The notes beneath the pieces are model-generated. The model made no database searches. It was not told where the DNA came from and saw nothing but the letters and a program-made list of their open reading frames with translations. From assembly GCA_023053545.1 (NCBI GenBank), contig JAKZAN010000093.1, forward strand, positions 57,895-121,894: DNA of 64,000 nt. Direction: 5' to 3'. The stretch's first letter is position 1. Every line of letters begins with the position of its first letter. Shown here in pieces: positions 1 to 13,544 of the stretch. Origin of the DNA: Lepidurus packardi (taxonomy: Eukaryota > Arthropoda > Branchiopoda > Notostraca > Triopsidae). Position numbers and translations under genes: made by a program.

Positions 1-1841
1 TTAATTAATTACAGACTTAATTAAATCCTTACAGACTGAATGAATTCCTTATGGACTGAATTAATTCCTTACGGACTTAATTAATCGTTTACGGACTGAA
101 TTAATTCCTTACGGACTGAATTAATTCCTTACTGACTGAATTAATTCCTTACGGACTGAATTAATTCCTTACGGACTGAATTAATTCCTTACGGACTGAA
201 TTAATTCCTCAATTCCTTAATTAATTCCTTACGGACTGAATTAATTTCATCCGGACTGAATTAATTCATTACGCACTTAATTAATCCATTACGGACTGAA
301 TTATTTCCTTACGTATTGAAGTTATTCCTTACGGACTGAATTAATTCCTTACGGACTGAATTAATTCCTTACGGACTGAATTAATACCTTACGGACATAA
401 TTTATTCCTTACGGACTGATTTAAATCCACACGGACTTAGTTAATTCCTTACGAACTTAATTAATTTCTTACGGACTGAATCAATTCATTACAGACTTAA
501 TTTATCCATTACGGACTTAATTAATTCATTACGGACTTAATTAATTCCTTACGGACTGAACTAATTCCTTACGGACTGAATTAATTCCTTACGGAATGAA
601 TTATTTTCTTACGGACTGAATTAATTCTTTAGGATTGATTGAATTCCTTTCTTACTGAATCAATTCATTACAGACTTAATTTATCCATTACGGACTTAAT
701 TAATACATTACGGACTGAATTATTTCCTTACGTACTGAAGTTATTCCTTACGGACTGAATTAATTCCTTACGGACTGAATTAATTCCCTACGGACTGAAT
801 TAATTCCTTACGGACTGAATTAATTCCTTAATTCCTTAATTAATTCCTTACGGACTGAATTAATTTCATCCGGACTGAATTATTTCCTTACGTTTTGAAG
901 TTATTCCTTACGGACTGAATTAATTCCTTACGGACTGAATTAATTCCTTATGGACTGAATTAATACCTTACGGACTGAATTAAATCCTTACGGACTGAAT
1001 TAATTCCTTACGGACTTAATTAATTCCTTACGGACTGAATTAATTCATTACGGACTGAATTAATACCTTATGGACTGAATTAAATCCATACGGACTTAGT
1101 TAATTCCTTACGAACTTAATTAATTTCTTACGGACTGAATCAATTTATTACAGACTTAATTTATCCATTACGGACTTATTTAATTCTTTACGGACTTAAT
1201 TAATTCCTTACGAACTTAATTAATTCCTTACGTACTTAATTAATTCCTTACGGTGTGAATTAATTCCGTACGGATTTAATTAATTCCTTACGGACTGAAT
1301 TAATTCCTTACGGACTAAATTAATTCATTACGGACTGAATTTATTCCTTACGGACTGAATTATTTCCTTACGGACTGAATTAATTCTTTAGGATTGATTG
1401 AATTCCTTTCTTACTGAAAAAATTCCTTACGGACTGAATTAATTTCTTAATTAATTCCTTACGGACTGAATTAATTTCATACGGACTGAATTAATTCATT
1501 ACGGACATAATTAATTCCTTACGGACTGATTTAAATCCATACGGACTTAGTTAATTCCTTACGGACTTAATTAATTCTTTACGGACTGAATTAATTCATT
1601 ATGGACTGAATTAATTCCTTACGAACTTAATTAATTCCTTACGAAATGAATTAATTAGTTACGGACTGAATTAATTTCTTACGGACTGAATCAATTCATT
1701 ACAGACTTAATTTATCCATTACGGACTTAATTAATTCATTACGGACTTAATTAATTCCTTACGGACTGAACTAATTCCTTACGGACTGAATTAATTCCTT
1801 ACGGAATGAATTATTTTCTTACGGACTGAATTAATTCTTTA
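1..1841. repeat. Mosaic block, paralogue of 6244-8323
   Basis: The run of variants at 1-640 (ACAGAC, AAATCC, GAATGAATTCC, TTATGG, TCGTTTACGG, CCTCAATTCC, then the CATCCGG/ACGCAC cassette) recurs from 6244 in the same order, offset 6,243 bp, with few substitutions and a 1-bp loss near 6724. The S sites 631, 1390 and 1841 correspond to 6873, 7572 and 8323. The S intervals differ by exactly 60 bp (759 versus 699) and 300 bp (451 versus 751), that is 3 and 15 monomers. Confidence 0.85.
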
Positions 1842-2579
1842 GGATTGATTGAATTCCTTTCTTACTGAATTAATTCATTACAGACTTAATTAATCCATTA
1901 CGGACTGAATTATTTCCTTACGTACTGAAGTTATTCCTTACGGACTGAATTAATTCCTTACGGACTGAATTAATTCCTTAATTCCTTAATTAATTCCTTA
2001 CGGACTGAATTAATTTCATCCGGACTGAATTATTTCCTTACGTTTTGAAGTTATTCCTTACGGACTGAATTAATTCCTTACGGACTGAATTAATTCCTTA
2101 TGGACTGAATTAATACCTTACGGACTGAATTAAATCCTTACGGACTGAATTAATTCCTTACGGACTTAATTAATTCCTTACGGACTGAATTAATTCATTA
2201 CGGACTGAATTAATACCTTACGGACTGAATTAAATCCTTTCGGACTGAATTAATTCCTTACGGACTTAATTAATTCCTTACGGACTGAATTAATTCATTA
2301 CGGACTGAATTAATTCCTTACGGACTGAATTAATTCCTTACGGACCTAATTAATTCCTTACGGACGGAATTAATTCTTTACGGACTTAATTAATTCCTTA
2401 CGAACTTAATTAATTCCTTACGTACTTAATTAATTCCTTACGGTCTGAATTAATTCCGTACGGATTTAATTAATTCCTTACGGACTGAATTAATTCCTTA
2501 CGGACTGAATTAATTCATTACGGACTGAATTTATTCCTTACGGACTGAACTATTTCCTTACGGACTGAATTAATTCTTT

Positions 2580-4061
2580 AGGATTGATTGAATTCCTTTC
2601 TTACTGAAAAAATTCCTTACGGACTGAATTAATTTCTTAATTAATTCCTTACGGACTGAATTAATTTCATACGGACTGAATTAATTCATTACGGACTGTA
2701 TTAACCCATTACGGACTGAATTAATTCCTTACGGGATTAATTAATTCCTTACGTACTGAATTAATTCCTTACGGACTGAATTAATTCCTTACGGACTGAA
2801 TTAGTTCCTTACGGACGGAATTAATTCTTTAGGATTGATTGAATTCCTTTCTTACTGAATTAATTCCTTACGGATTGAATTAATTTCATACGGACTGAAT
2901 TAATACCTTACGGACTGAATTAATTTCATCCGGACTGAATTAATTCATTAAGCACTTAATTAATCCATTACGGACTGAATTATTTCCTTACGTATTGAAG
3001 TTATTCCTTACGGACTGAATTAATACCTTACGGACTGAATTAAATCCTTACGGACTGAATTAATTCCTTACGGACTTAATTAATTCCTTACGGTCTGAAT
3101 TAATTCATTACGGACTGAATTAATTCCCTACGGACTGAATTAATTCCTTACTGACCTAATTAATTACTTACGGACGGAATTAATTCCTTACGAACTTAAT
3201 TAATTCCTTACGTACTTAATTAATTCCTTACGGTCTGAATTAATTCCGTACGGATTTAATTAATTCCTTACTGACTGAATTAATTCCTTACGGACTGAAT
3301 TAATTCATTATGGACTTAATTAATTCCGTAAGGAATGAATGAATTAATTACGGACTGGAATAATTCCTTACGGACTAAATTAATTCCTTACGAACTGAAT
3401 TAATTCCTAACGGACTGAATTAATTCCTTACGGACTGAATTAATTCCTTAATTAATTCCTTACGGACTGAATTAATTCCTTACGGACTGAATTACTTCCT
3501 TACGGACTGAATTAATTCCTCAATTCCTTAATTAATTCCTTACGGACTGAATTAATTTCATCCGGACTGAATTAATTCATTACGCACTTAATTAATCCAT
3601 TACGGACTGAATTATTTCCTTACGTATTGAAGTTATTCCTTACGGACTGAATTAATTCCTTACGGACTGAATTAATTCCTTACGGACTTAATTAATAAAT
3701 TACGGACTGAATTATTTCCTTACGTACTGAAGTTATTCCTTACGTATTGAAGTTATTCCTTACGGACTGAATTAATTCCTTACGGACTGAATTAATTCCT
3801 TACGGACTGAATTAATACCCTACGGACATAATTAATTCCTTACGGACTGATTTAAATCCATACGGACTTAGTTAATTCCTTCCGAATTTAATTAATTTCT
3901 TACGGACTGAATCAATTCATTACAGACTTAATTTATCCATTACGGACTTAATTAATTCATTACGGACTTAATTAATTCCTTACGGACTGAACTAATTCCT
4001 TACGGACTGATTTAATTCCTTACGGAATGAATTATTTTCTTACGGACTGAATTAATTCTTT
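2580..4061. repeat. 1,482-bp HOR, copy 1 of 2
   Basis: Runs from the S site at 2580 to the next equivalent S at 4062. It contains an internal S at 2831 (251 bp in), a TTCCTTAATTAATTCC junction near 3446, and the CATCCGG/ACGCAC cassette near 3550. Every landmark recurs 1,482 bp later, and the length is not a multiple of 20 because it includes two S elements and partial monomers. Differences from copy 2 are scattered single bases, for example AACCC near 2704 versus AATCC in copy 2. Confidence 0.9.
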
Positions 4062-5543
4062 AGGATTGATTGAATTCCTTTCTTACTGAAAAAATTCCTT
4101 ACGGACTGAATTAATTTCTTAATTAATTCCTTACGGACTGAATTAATTTCATACGGACTGAATTAATTCATTACGGACTGTATTAATCCATTACGGACTG
4201 AATTAATTCCTTACGGGATTAATTAATTCCTTACGTACTGAATTAATTCCTTACGGACTGAATTAATTCCTTACGGACTGAATTAGTTCCTTACGGACGG
4301 AATTAATTCTTTAGGATTGATTGAATTCCTTTCTTACTGAATTAATTCCTTACGGATTGAATTAATTTCATACGGACTGAATTAATACCTTACGGACTGA
4401 ATTAATTTCATCCGGACTGAATTAATTCATTAAGCACTTAATTAATCCATTACGGACTGAATTATTTCCTTACGTATTGAAGTTATTCCTTACGGACTGA
4501 ATTAATACCTTACGGACTGAATTAAATCCTTACGGACTGAATTAATTCCTTACGGACTTAATTAATTCCTTACGGTCTGAATTAATTCATTACGGACTGA
4601 ATTAATTCCCTACGGACTGAATTAATTCCTTACTGACCTAATTAATTACTTACGGACGGAATTAATTCCTTACGAACTTAATTAATTCCTTACGTACTTA
4701 ATTAATTCCTTACGGTCTGAATTAATTCCGTACGGATTTAATTAATTCCTTACTGACTGAATTAATTCCTTACGGACTGAATTAATTCATTATGGACTTA
4801 ATTAATTCCGTAACGAATGAATGAATTAATTACGGACTGGAATAATTCCTTACGGACTAAATTAATTCCTTACGAACTGAATTAATTCCTAACGGACTGA
4901 ATTAATTCCTTACGGACTGAATTAATTCCTTAATTAATTCCTTACGGACTGAATTAATTCCTTACGGACTGAATTACTTCCTTACGGACTGAATTAATTC
5001 CTCAATTCCTTAATTAATTCCTTACGGACTGAATTAATTTCATCCGGACTGAATTAATTCATTACGCACTTAATTAATCCATTACGGACTGAATTATTTC
5101 CTTACGTATTGAAGTTATTCCTTACGGACTGAATTAATTAATTACGGACTGAATTAATTCCTTACGGACTTAATTAATAAATTACGGACTGAATTATTTC
5201 CTTACGTACTGAAGTTATTCCTTACGTATTGAAGTTATTCCTTACGGACTGAATTAATTCCTTACGGACTGAATTAATTCCTTACGGACTGAATTAATAC
5301 CCTACGGACATAATTAATTCCTTACGGACTGATTTAAATCCATACGGACTTAGTTAATTCCTTCCGAATTTAATTAATTTCTTACGGACTGAATCAATTC
5401 ATTACAGACTTAATTTATCCATTACGGACTTAATTAATTCATTACGGACTTAATTAATTCCTTACGGACTGAACTAATTCCTTACGGACTGATTTAATTC
5501 CTTACGGAATGAATTATTTTCTTACGGACTGAATTAATTCTTT
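4062..5543. repeat. 1,482-bp HOR, copy 2 of 2
   Basis: Tandem partner of 2580-4061, with S sites at 4062, 4313 and 5544 preserving the 251 + 1,231 bp spacing exactly. Beyond 5544 the sequence departs: a short 139-bp S-to-S interval leads to 5683. Small differences include AATTAATTACGG near 5147 where copy 1 has ATTCCTTACGG, with no change in length. Confidence 0.9.
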
Positions 5544-6243
5544 AGGATTGATTGAATTCCTTTCTTACTGAATTAATTCATTACAGACTTAATTAATCCA
5601 TTACGGACTGAATTAATTCCTTACGGACTGAATTAATTCCTTACGGAAGGAATTATTTCCTTACGGACTGAATTAATTCTTTAGGATTGATTGAATTCCT
5701 TTCTAACTGAAAAAATTCCTTACGGACTGAATTAATTCCTTAATTAATTCCTTACGGACTGAATTAATTTCATACGGACTGAATTAATTCATTACTTACT
5801 TAATTAATCGATTACAGACTGAATTAATTCCTTACGTACCTAACTTATTCCTTACGGACTGAATTAATTCCTTACGGACTGAATTAACTCCTTACGGACT
5901 GAATTAATTCCTTACGGACTGAATTAATACCTTACGGACTGAATTAATTCCTTACGGACTGAATTAATTCCTTACTGACTGAATTAATTCCTTACGGACT
6001 GAATTAATTCCTTTCGGACTGAATTAATTCCTTACGGACTGAATTAATTCCTTACGGACTTAATTAATTCCTTACGTACTTAATTAATTCCTTACGGTCT
6101 GAATTAATATCGTACGGATTTTATTAATTCCTTACGGACTGAATTAATTCCTTACGAACTGAATTATTTCCTTACGGACTGAATTAATTCCTTACGGACT
6201 GAATTATATCCTTACGGACTGAATTACTTCCTTACGGACTGAA

Positions 6244-8323
6244 TTAATTAATTACAGACTTAATTAAATCCTTACAGACTGAATGAATTCCTTATGGACT
6301 GAATTAATTCCTTACGGACTTAATTAATCGTTTACGGACTGAATTAATTCCTTACGGACTGAATTAATTCCTTACTGACTGAATTAATTCCTTACGGACT
6401 GAATTAATTCCTTACGGACTGAATTAATTCCTTACGGACTGAATTAATTCCTCAATTCCTTAATTAATTCCTTACGGACTGAATTAATTTCATCCGGACT
6501 GAATTAATTCATTACGCACTTAATTAATCCATTACGGACTGAATTATTTCCTTACGTATTGAAGTTATTCCTTACGGACTGAATTAATTCCTTACGGACT
6601 GAATTAATTCCTTACGGACTGAATTAATACCTTACGGACATAATTAATTCCTTACGGACTGATTTAAATCCACACGGACTTAGTTAATTCCTTACGAACT
6701 TAATTAATTTCTTACGGACTGAACCATTCATTACAGACTTAATTTATCCATTACGGACTTAATTAATTCATTACGGACTTAATTAATTCCTTACGGACTG
6801 AACTAATTCCTTACGGACTGAATTAATTCCTTACGGAATGAATTATTTTCTTACGGACTGAATTAATTCTTTAGGATTGATTGAATTCCTTTCTTACTGA
6901 ATTAATTCATTACAGACTTAATTAATCCATTACGGACTGAATTATTTCCTTACGTACTGAAGTTATTCCTTACGGACTGAATTAATTCCTTACGGACTGA
7001 ATTAATTCCTTACGGACTGAATTAACTCCTTACGGACTGAATTAATTCCTTACGGACTGAATTAATACCTTACGGACTGAATTAATTCCTTACGGACTGA
7101 ATTAATTCCTTACTGACTGAATTAATTCCTTACGGACTGAATTAATTCCTTTCGGACTGAATTAATTCCTTACGGACTGAATTAATTCCTTACGGACTTA
7201 ATTAATTCCTTACGGACTGAATTAATTCATTACGGACTGAATTAATACCTTATGGACTGAATTAAATCCATACGGACTTAGTTAATTCCTTACGAACTTA
7301 ATTAATTTCTTACGGACTGAATCAATTTATTACAGACTTAATTTATCCATTACGGACTTAATTAATTCTTTACGGACTTAATTAATTCCTTACGAACTTA
7401 ATTAATTCCTTACGTACTTAATTAATTCCTTACGGTGTGAATTAATTCCGTACGGATTTAATTAATTCCTTACGGACTGAATTAATTCCTTACGGACTGA
7501 ATTAATTCATTACGGACTGAATTTATTCCTTACGGACTGAATTATTTCCTTACGGACTGAATTAACTCTTTAGGATTGATTGAATTCCTTTCTTACTGAA
7601 AAAATTCCTTACGGACTGAATTAATTTCTTAATTAATTCCTTACGGACTGAATTAATTTCATACGGACTGAATTAATTCATTACGGACATAATTAATTCC
7701 TTACGGACTGATTTAAATCCATACGGACTTAGTTAATTCCTTACGGACTTAATTAATTCTTTACGGACTGAATTAATTCATTATGGACTGAATTAATTCC
7801 TTACGAACTTAATTAATTCCTTACGAAATGAATTAATTAGTTACAGACTGAATTAATTTCTTACTTACTGAATCAATTCATTACAGACTTAATTTATCCA
7901 TTACGGACTTAATTAATTCATTACGGACTTAATTAATTCCTTACGGACTGAATTAATTTCATACGGACTGAATTAATTCATTACGGACATAATTAATTCC
8001 TTACGGACTGATTTAAATCCATACGGACTTAGTTAATTCCTTACGGACTTAATTAATTCTTTACGGACTGAATTAATTCATTATGGACTGAATTAATTCC
8101 TTACGAACTTAATTAATTCCTTACGAAATGAATTAATTAGTTACGGACTGAATTAATTTCTTACTTACTGAATCAATTCATTACAGACTTAATTTATCCA
8201 TTACGGACTTAATTAATTCATTACGGACTTAATTAATTCCTTACGGACTGAACTAATTCCTTACGGACTGAATTAATTCCTTACGGAATGAATTATTTTC
8301 TTACGGACTGAATTAATTCTTTA
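6244..8323. repeat. Second copy of the 1-1841 block
   Basis: Same variant order as 1-1841. It differs by loss of three monomers between its first two S sites and by a 300-bp internal duplication (see 7628-8252). Lying 6.24 kb downstream with a 1,482-bp tandem duplication between the two copies, it makes 1-8323 look like one large HOR that was internally expanded later. Confidence 0.85.
7628..8252. repeat. Exact 300-bp tandem duplication (15 monomers)
   Basis: 7628-7927 recurs at 7928-8227, and the match continues to 8252. The order ACGGACATAA, GATTTAAATCC, ACGGACTTAG, TTATGG, ACGAAATG, TTAGTTAC, ACTTACTG repeats at an offset of exactly 300 bp. The one difference I see is ACAGAC near 7852 versus ACGGAC near 8152. 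The paralogous block near 1440-1740 has a single copy, so the duplication postdates the 6.24-kb duplication. Confidence 0.9.
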
Positions 8324-9440
8324 GGATTGATTGAATTCCTTTCTTACTGAATTAATTCATTACGGACTTAATTAATCCATTACGGACTGAATTAATTCAT
8401 TACGGACTTAATTAATCCATTACGGACTGAATTATTTCCTTAATTCCTTAATTAATTCCTTACGGACTGAATTAATTTCATCCGGACTGAATTATTTCCT
8501 TACGGGCTGAATTAATTCCTTACGGACCTAATTAATTCCTTACGGACGGAATTAATTCTTTACGGACTTAATTAATTCCTCACGAACTTAATTAATTCCT
8601 TACGTACTTAATTAATTCCTTACGGTCTGAATTAATTCCGTACGGATTTAATTAATTCCTTACGGACTGAATTAATTCCTTACGGACTGAATTAATCCAT
8701 TATGCACGTAATTAATTCCGTAAGGAATGAATGAATTAATTACGGACTGAAATAATTCCTTACGGACTAAATTAATTCCTTACGAACTGAATTAATTCCT
8801 TACGGACTGAATTAATTCCTTACGGACTGAATTAATTCCTTACGGACTGAATTAATTCCTTACGGACTGAATTAATTCCTTACGGACTGAATTAGTTCCT
8901 TACGGACTGAATTAATTCTTTAGGATTGATTGAATTCCTTTCTTACTGAATTAATTCCTTACGGACTAAATGAATTCCTTACGGACTGAATTAATTTCAT
9001 ACGGACTGAATTAATACCTTACAGACTGAATTAATACCTTACGGACTGAATTAAATCCTTACGGACTGAATTAATTCCTTACGGACTGAATTAATACCTT
9101 ACGGACTGAATTAAATCCTTACAGACTGAATTAATTCCTTACGGACTGAACTAATTCCTTAATTCCTTAATTAATTCCTTACGGACTGAATTAATTTCAT
9201 CCGGACTGAATTTATTCATTACGTATTGAAGTTATTCCTTACGGACTGAATTAATTCCTTACGGACTGAATTAATTCCTGACGGACTGAATTAATACCTT
9301 ACGGACTGAATTAAATCCTTACGGACTGAATTAATTCATTACGGACTTAATTAATTCCTTACGGACTGAACTAATTCCTTACGGACTGAATTAATTCCTT
9401 ACGGAATTAATTATTTTCTTACGGACTGAATTAATTCTTT
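8323..9440. repeat. 1.12-1.16 kb HOR, copy 1 of 3 (1,118 bp)
   Basis: Begins at S 8323 and includes a second S at 8922. After the first S comes a doublet of CATTACGGACTTA/ATCCATTACGG monomers, then CCTTAATTCC, CATCCGG, ACGGGCTG, ACGGACGG and a CCGTAAGGAAT dyad near 8718. It is 40 bp, or two monomers, shorter than the next copy. Confidence 0.9.
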
Positions 9441-10598
9441 AGGATTGATTGAATTCCTTTCTTACTGAATTAATTCATTACGGACTTATTTAATCCATTA
9501 CGGACTGAATTAATTCATTACGGACTTAATTAATCCATTACGGACTGAATTATTTCCTTAATTCCTTAATTAATTCCTTACGGACTGAATTAATTTCATC
9601 CGGACTGAATTATTTCCTTACGGGCTGAATTAATTCCTTACGGACCTAATTAATTCCTTACGGACGGAATTAATTCTTTACGGACTTAATTAATTCCTCT
9701 CGAACTTAATTAATTCCTTACGTACTTAATTAATTCCTTACGGTCTGAATTAATTCCGTACGGACTTAATTAATTCCTTACGGACTGAATTAATTCCTTA
9801 CGGACTGAATTAATCCATTATGCACGTAATTAATTCCGTAAGGAATGAATGAATTAATTACGGACTGAAATAATTCCTTACGGACTAAATTAATTCCTTA
9901 CGAACTGAATTAATTCCTTACGGACTGAATTAATTCCTTACGGACTGAATTAATTCCTTACGGACTTAATTAATTCCTTACGGACTGAATTAATTCCTTA
10001 CGGACTGAATTAATTCCTTACGGACTGAATTAGTTCCTTACGGACTGAATTAATTCTTTAGGATTGATTGAATTCCTTTCTTACTGAATTAATTCCTTAC
10101 GGACTAAATGAATTCCTTACGGACTAAATTAATTTCATTCGGACTGAATTAATACCTTACGGACTGTATTAATTCCTTACGGACTGAATTAATACCTTAC
10201 GGACTGAATTAAATCCTTACGGACTGAATTAATTCCTTACGGACTGAATTAATACCTTACGGACTGAATTAAATCCTTACAGACTGAATTAATTCCTTAC
10301 GGACTGAACTAATTCCTTAATTCCTTAATTAATTCCTTACGGACTGAATTAATTTCATCCGGACTGAATTTATTCATTACGTATTGAAGTTATTCCTTAC
10401 GGACTGAATTAATTCCTTACGGACTGAATTAATTCCTTACGGACTGAATTAATACCTTACGGACTGAATTAAATCCTTACGGACTTAATTAATTCATTAC
10501 GGACTTAATTAATTCCTTACGGACTGAACTAATTCCTTACGGACTGAATTAATTCCTTACGGAATGAATTATTTTCTTACGGACTGAATTAATTCTTT
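9441..10598. repeat. 1.12-1.16 kb HOR, copy 2 of 3 (1,158 bp)
   Basis: S sites at 9441 and 10060 match 8323 and 8922 of copy 1. It has extra monomers, including GGACTGTATT near 10160. CCTCTCGAAC near 9695 replaces the CCTCACGAAC of copy 1 and is shared with copy 3, so copies 2 and 3 are the closer pair. Confidence 0.9.
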
Positions 10599-11540
10599 AG
10601 GATTGATTGAATTCCTTTCTTACTGAATTAATTCATTACGGACTTATTTAATCCATTACGGACTGAATTAATTCATTACGGACTTAATTAATCCATTACG
10701 GACTGAATTATTTCCTTAATTCCTTAATTAATTCCTTACGGACTGAATTAATTTCATCCGGACTGAATTATTTCCTTACGGGCTGAATTAATTCCTTACG
10801 GACCTAATTAATTCCTTACGGACGGAATTAATTCTTTACGGACTTAATTAATTCCTCTCGAACTTAATTAATTCCTTACGTACTTAATTAATTCCTTACG
10901 GTCTGAATTAATTCCGTACGGACTTAATTAATTCCTTACGGACTGAATTAATTCCTTACGGACTGAATTAATCCATTATGCACGTAATTAATTCCGTAAG
11001 GAATGAATGAATTAATTACGGACTGAAATAATTCCTTACGGACTAAATTAATTCCTTACGAACTGAATTAATTCCTTACGGACTGAATTAATTCCTTACG
11101 GACTGAATTAATTCCTTACGGACTTAATTAATTCCTTACGGACTGAATTAATTCCTTACGGACTGAATTAATTCCTTACGGACTGAATTAGTTCCTTACG
11201 GACTGAATTAATTCTTTAGGATTGATTGAATTCCTTTCTTACTGAATTAATTCCTTACGGACTAAATGAATTCCTTACGGACTGAATTAATTTCATTCGG
11301 ACTGAATTAATACCTTACGGACTGTATTAATTCCTTACGGACTGAATTAATACCTTACGGACTGAATTAAATCCTTACGGACTGAATTAATTCCTTACGG
11401 ACTGAATTAATACCTTACGGACTGAATTAAATCCTTACAGACTGAATTAATTCCTTACGGACTGAACTAATTCCTTAATTCCTTAATTAATTCCATACGG
11501 ACTGAATTAATTTCATCCGGACTGAATTTATTCATTACGC
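10599..11540. repeat. 1.12-1.16 kb HOR, copy 3 of 3 (truncated)
   Basis: S sites at 10599 and 11218 sit 1,158 bp after those of copy 2, and it shares the CCTCTCGAAC variant. Beyond about 11540 it leaves the family: ACGCACTTAATTCTTCC replaces the ACGTATTGAAG expected here. That marks the edge of this HOR block. Confidence 0.85.
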
Positions 11541-12447
11541 ACTTAATTCTTCCATTACGGACTGAATTAATTCCTTAAGGACTGTATTAATTCCTTACGG
11601 ACTGAATTAATACCTTACGGACTGAATTAAATCCTTACGGACTGAATTAATTCCTTACGGACTGAATTAATACCTTACGGACTGAATTAAATCCTTACAG
11701 ACTGAATTAATTCCTTACGGACTGAATTAATTCTTTACGGACAGAATTAATTCCTTACGGACTGAATTAATTCCTTAATTCCTTAATTAATTCCTTACGG
11801 ACTGAATTAATTTCATCCGGACTGAATTAATTCATTACGCACTTAGTTAATCCATTACGGACTGAATTAATTCCTTACGGACTGTATTAATTCCTTACGG
11901 ACTGAATTAATACCTTACGGACTGAATTAAATCCTTACGGACTGAATTAATTCCTTACGGACTTAATTAATTCCTTACGGACTTAATTAATTCCTTACGG
12001 ACTGAATTAATTCATTACGGACTGAATTAATTCATTACGGACTGAATGAATACCTTACGGACTGAATTAAATCCTTACGGACTGAACTAATTCCTTAATT
12101 CCTTAATTAATTCCTTACGGACTGAATTAATTTTATCCGGACTGAATTAATTCATTACGCACTTAATTCTTCCATTACGGACTGAATTAATTCCTTAAGG
12201 ACTGAATTTATTCCTTACGGACTGAATTATTTCCTTACGGACTGAATTAATTCTTTAGGATTGATTGAATTCCTTTCTTACTGAAAAAATTCCTTACGGA
12301 CTGAATTAATTTCTTAATTAATTCCTTACGGACTGAATTAATTTCATACGGACTGAATTAATTCATTACGGACTTTATTAATCCATTACGGACTGAATTA
12401 ATTCCTTACGGACTGAATTAGTTCCTTACGGACTGAATTAATTCTAT
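11541..12447. repeat. Divergent linker block between HOR families
   Basis: Monomers with ATACC/AAATCC pairs, two CCTTAATTCC junctions (near 11774 and 12094) and TTAATTCTTCC near 12160. It has one S at 12257 followed by the A-run. The part from about 12010 recurs at 59.31 kb (47,294-bp offset at the S sites). No regular internal HOR is visible. Confidence 0.7.
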
Positions 12448-12554
12448 AGGATTGATTGAATTCCTTTCTTACTGAATTAATTCCTTACGGACTGAATTAA
12501 TTCTATAGGATTGATTGAATTCCTTTCTTACTGAATTAATTCCTTACGGACTGA
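12448..12554. repeat. 59-bp tandem duplication of marker S
   Basis: Two S elements of the rare CTATAGG subtype begin at 12448 and 12507, 59 bp apart, so one 39-bp S plus one 20-bp monomer was duplicated. The paralogue at 59742 has only one copy, so the duplication is local to this site. Confidence 0.85.
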
Positions 12555-13544
12555 ATGAATTTCATCCGGAATGAATTAATTCATTAGGCACTTAATTAAT
12601 CCATTACGGACTGAGTTATTTCCTTACGTATTGAAGTTATTTCTTACGGACTGAATTAATTCCTTACGGACTGAATTAATACCTTACGGACTGAATTAAA
12701 TCCTTACGGACTAAATTAATTCCTTACGGACTTAATTAATTCCTTACGGACTGAATTAATTCATTACGGACTGAATTAATTCCTTACGGACTGAATTAAT
12801 TCCTTACGGACCTAATTAATTCCTTACGGACGGAATTAATTCCTTACGGACTGAATGAGTTCCTTACGGACTGAATTAATTCTTTAGGATTTATTGAATT
12901 CCTTTCTTACTTAATTAACTACTTACGGACTGAATGAATTCCTTACGGACTGAATTAATTCCTTACGGACTGTATTAATTCCTTACGGACTGAATTAATA
13001 CCTTACTGACTGAATTAAATCCTTACGGACTGAATTAATTCATTACGGACTGAATTAATTCATTACGGACTGAATTAATACCTCACGGACTGAATTAAAT
13101 CCTTACGGACTGAATTAATTCCTTACGGACTTAATTAATTCCTTACGGACTGAATTAATTCATTACGGACTGAATTAATTCCTTACGGACTGAATTAATT
13201 CCTTACGGACCTAATTAATTCCTTACGGACCTAATTAATTAATTACGGACGGAATTAATTCTTCACGGACTTAATTAATTCCTTACGGTCTGAATTAATT
13301 CCGTACGGATTTAATTAATTCTTTACGGACTGAATTAATTCCTTACGGACTGAATTAATTCATTATGGACTTAATTAATTCCGTAAGGAATGAATGAATT
13401 AATTACGGACTGAAATAATTCCTTACGGACTAAATTAATTCCTTACGGACTGAATTAATTCCTTACGGACTGAATTAATTCCTTAAGGACTGAATTAATT
13501 CCTTACGGACTGAATTTTTTCCTTACGGACTGAATTAATTCTTT
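12555..13544. repeat. Linker block with the GGATTTATTG S subtype
   Basis: Ordinary monomers with AGGCAC near 12575, GAGTTATTTCC and TATTGAAG near 12615-12635, the S subtype at 12886, CCTCACGG near 13082, paired ACGGACCTAA/ACGGACGGAA monomers and a CCGTAAGGAAT dyad near 13381. The last ~400 bp enters the next HOR family. Confidence 0.7.
13381..13403. repeat. Inverted-monomer dyad, example of dozens
   Basis: CCGTAAGGAATGAATGAATTAATTACGG-type element. The fragment CCGTAAGGAAT is the reverse complement of ATTCCTTACGG from the consensus, so a piece of monomer stands in inverted orientation. TCCGTAA and TTACGGA make 7-bp arms around a loop of about 16-20 nt. Other examples start near 3326, 4808, 8718, 9836, 10994, 14374, 15326, 16018, 17735, 20498, 20918, 21669, 22769, 23719, 25859, 26279, 27649, 28069, 30342, 31160, 32060, 32859, 33329, 35252, 36862 and 60296. 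Degraded forms: CCGTAATAAATG (16945, 40495, 42009, 46662, 59175), CCGTAACGAAT (4808, 29862), CCGTATGG (34652). Confidence 0.85.
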
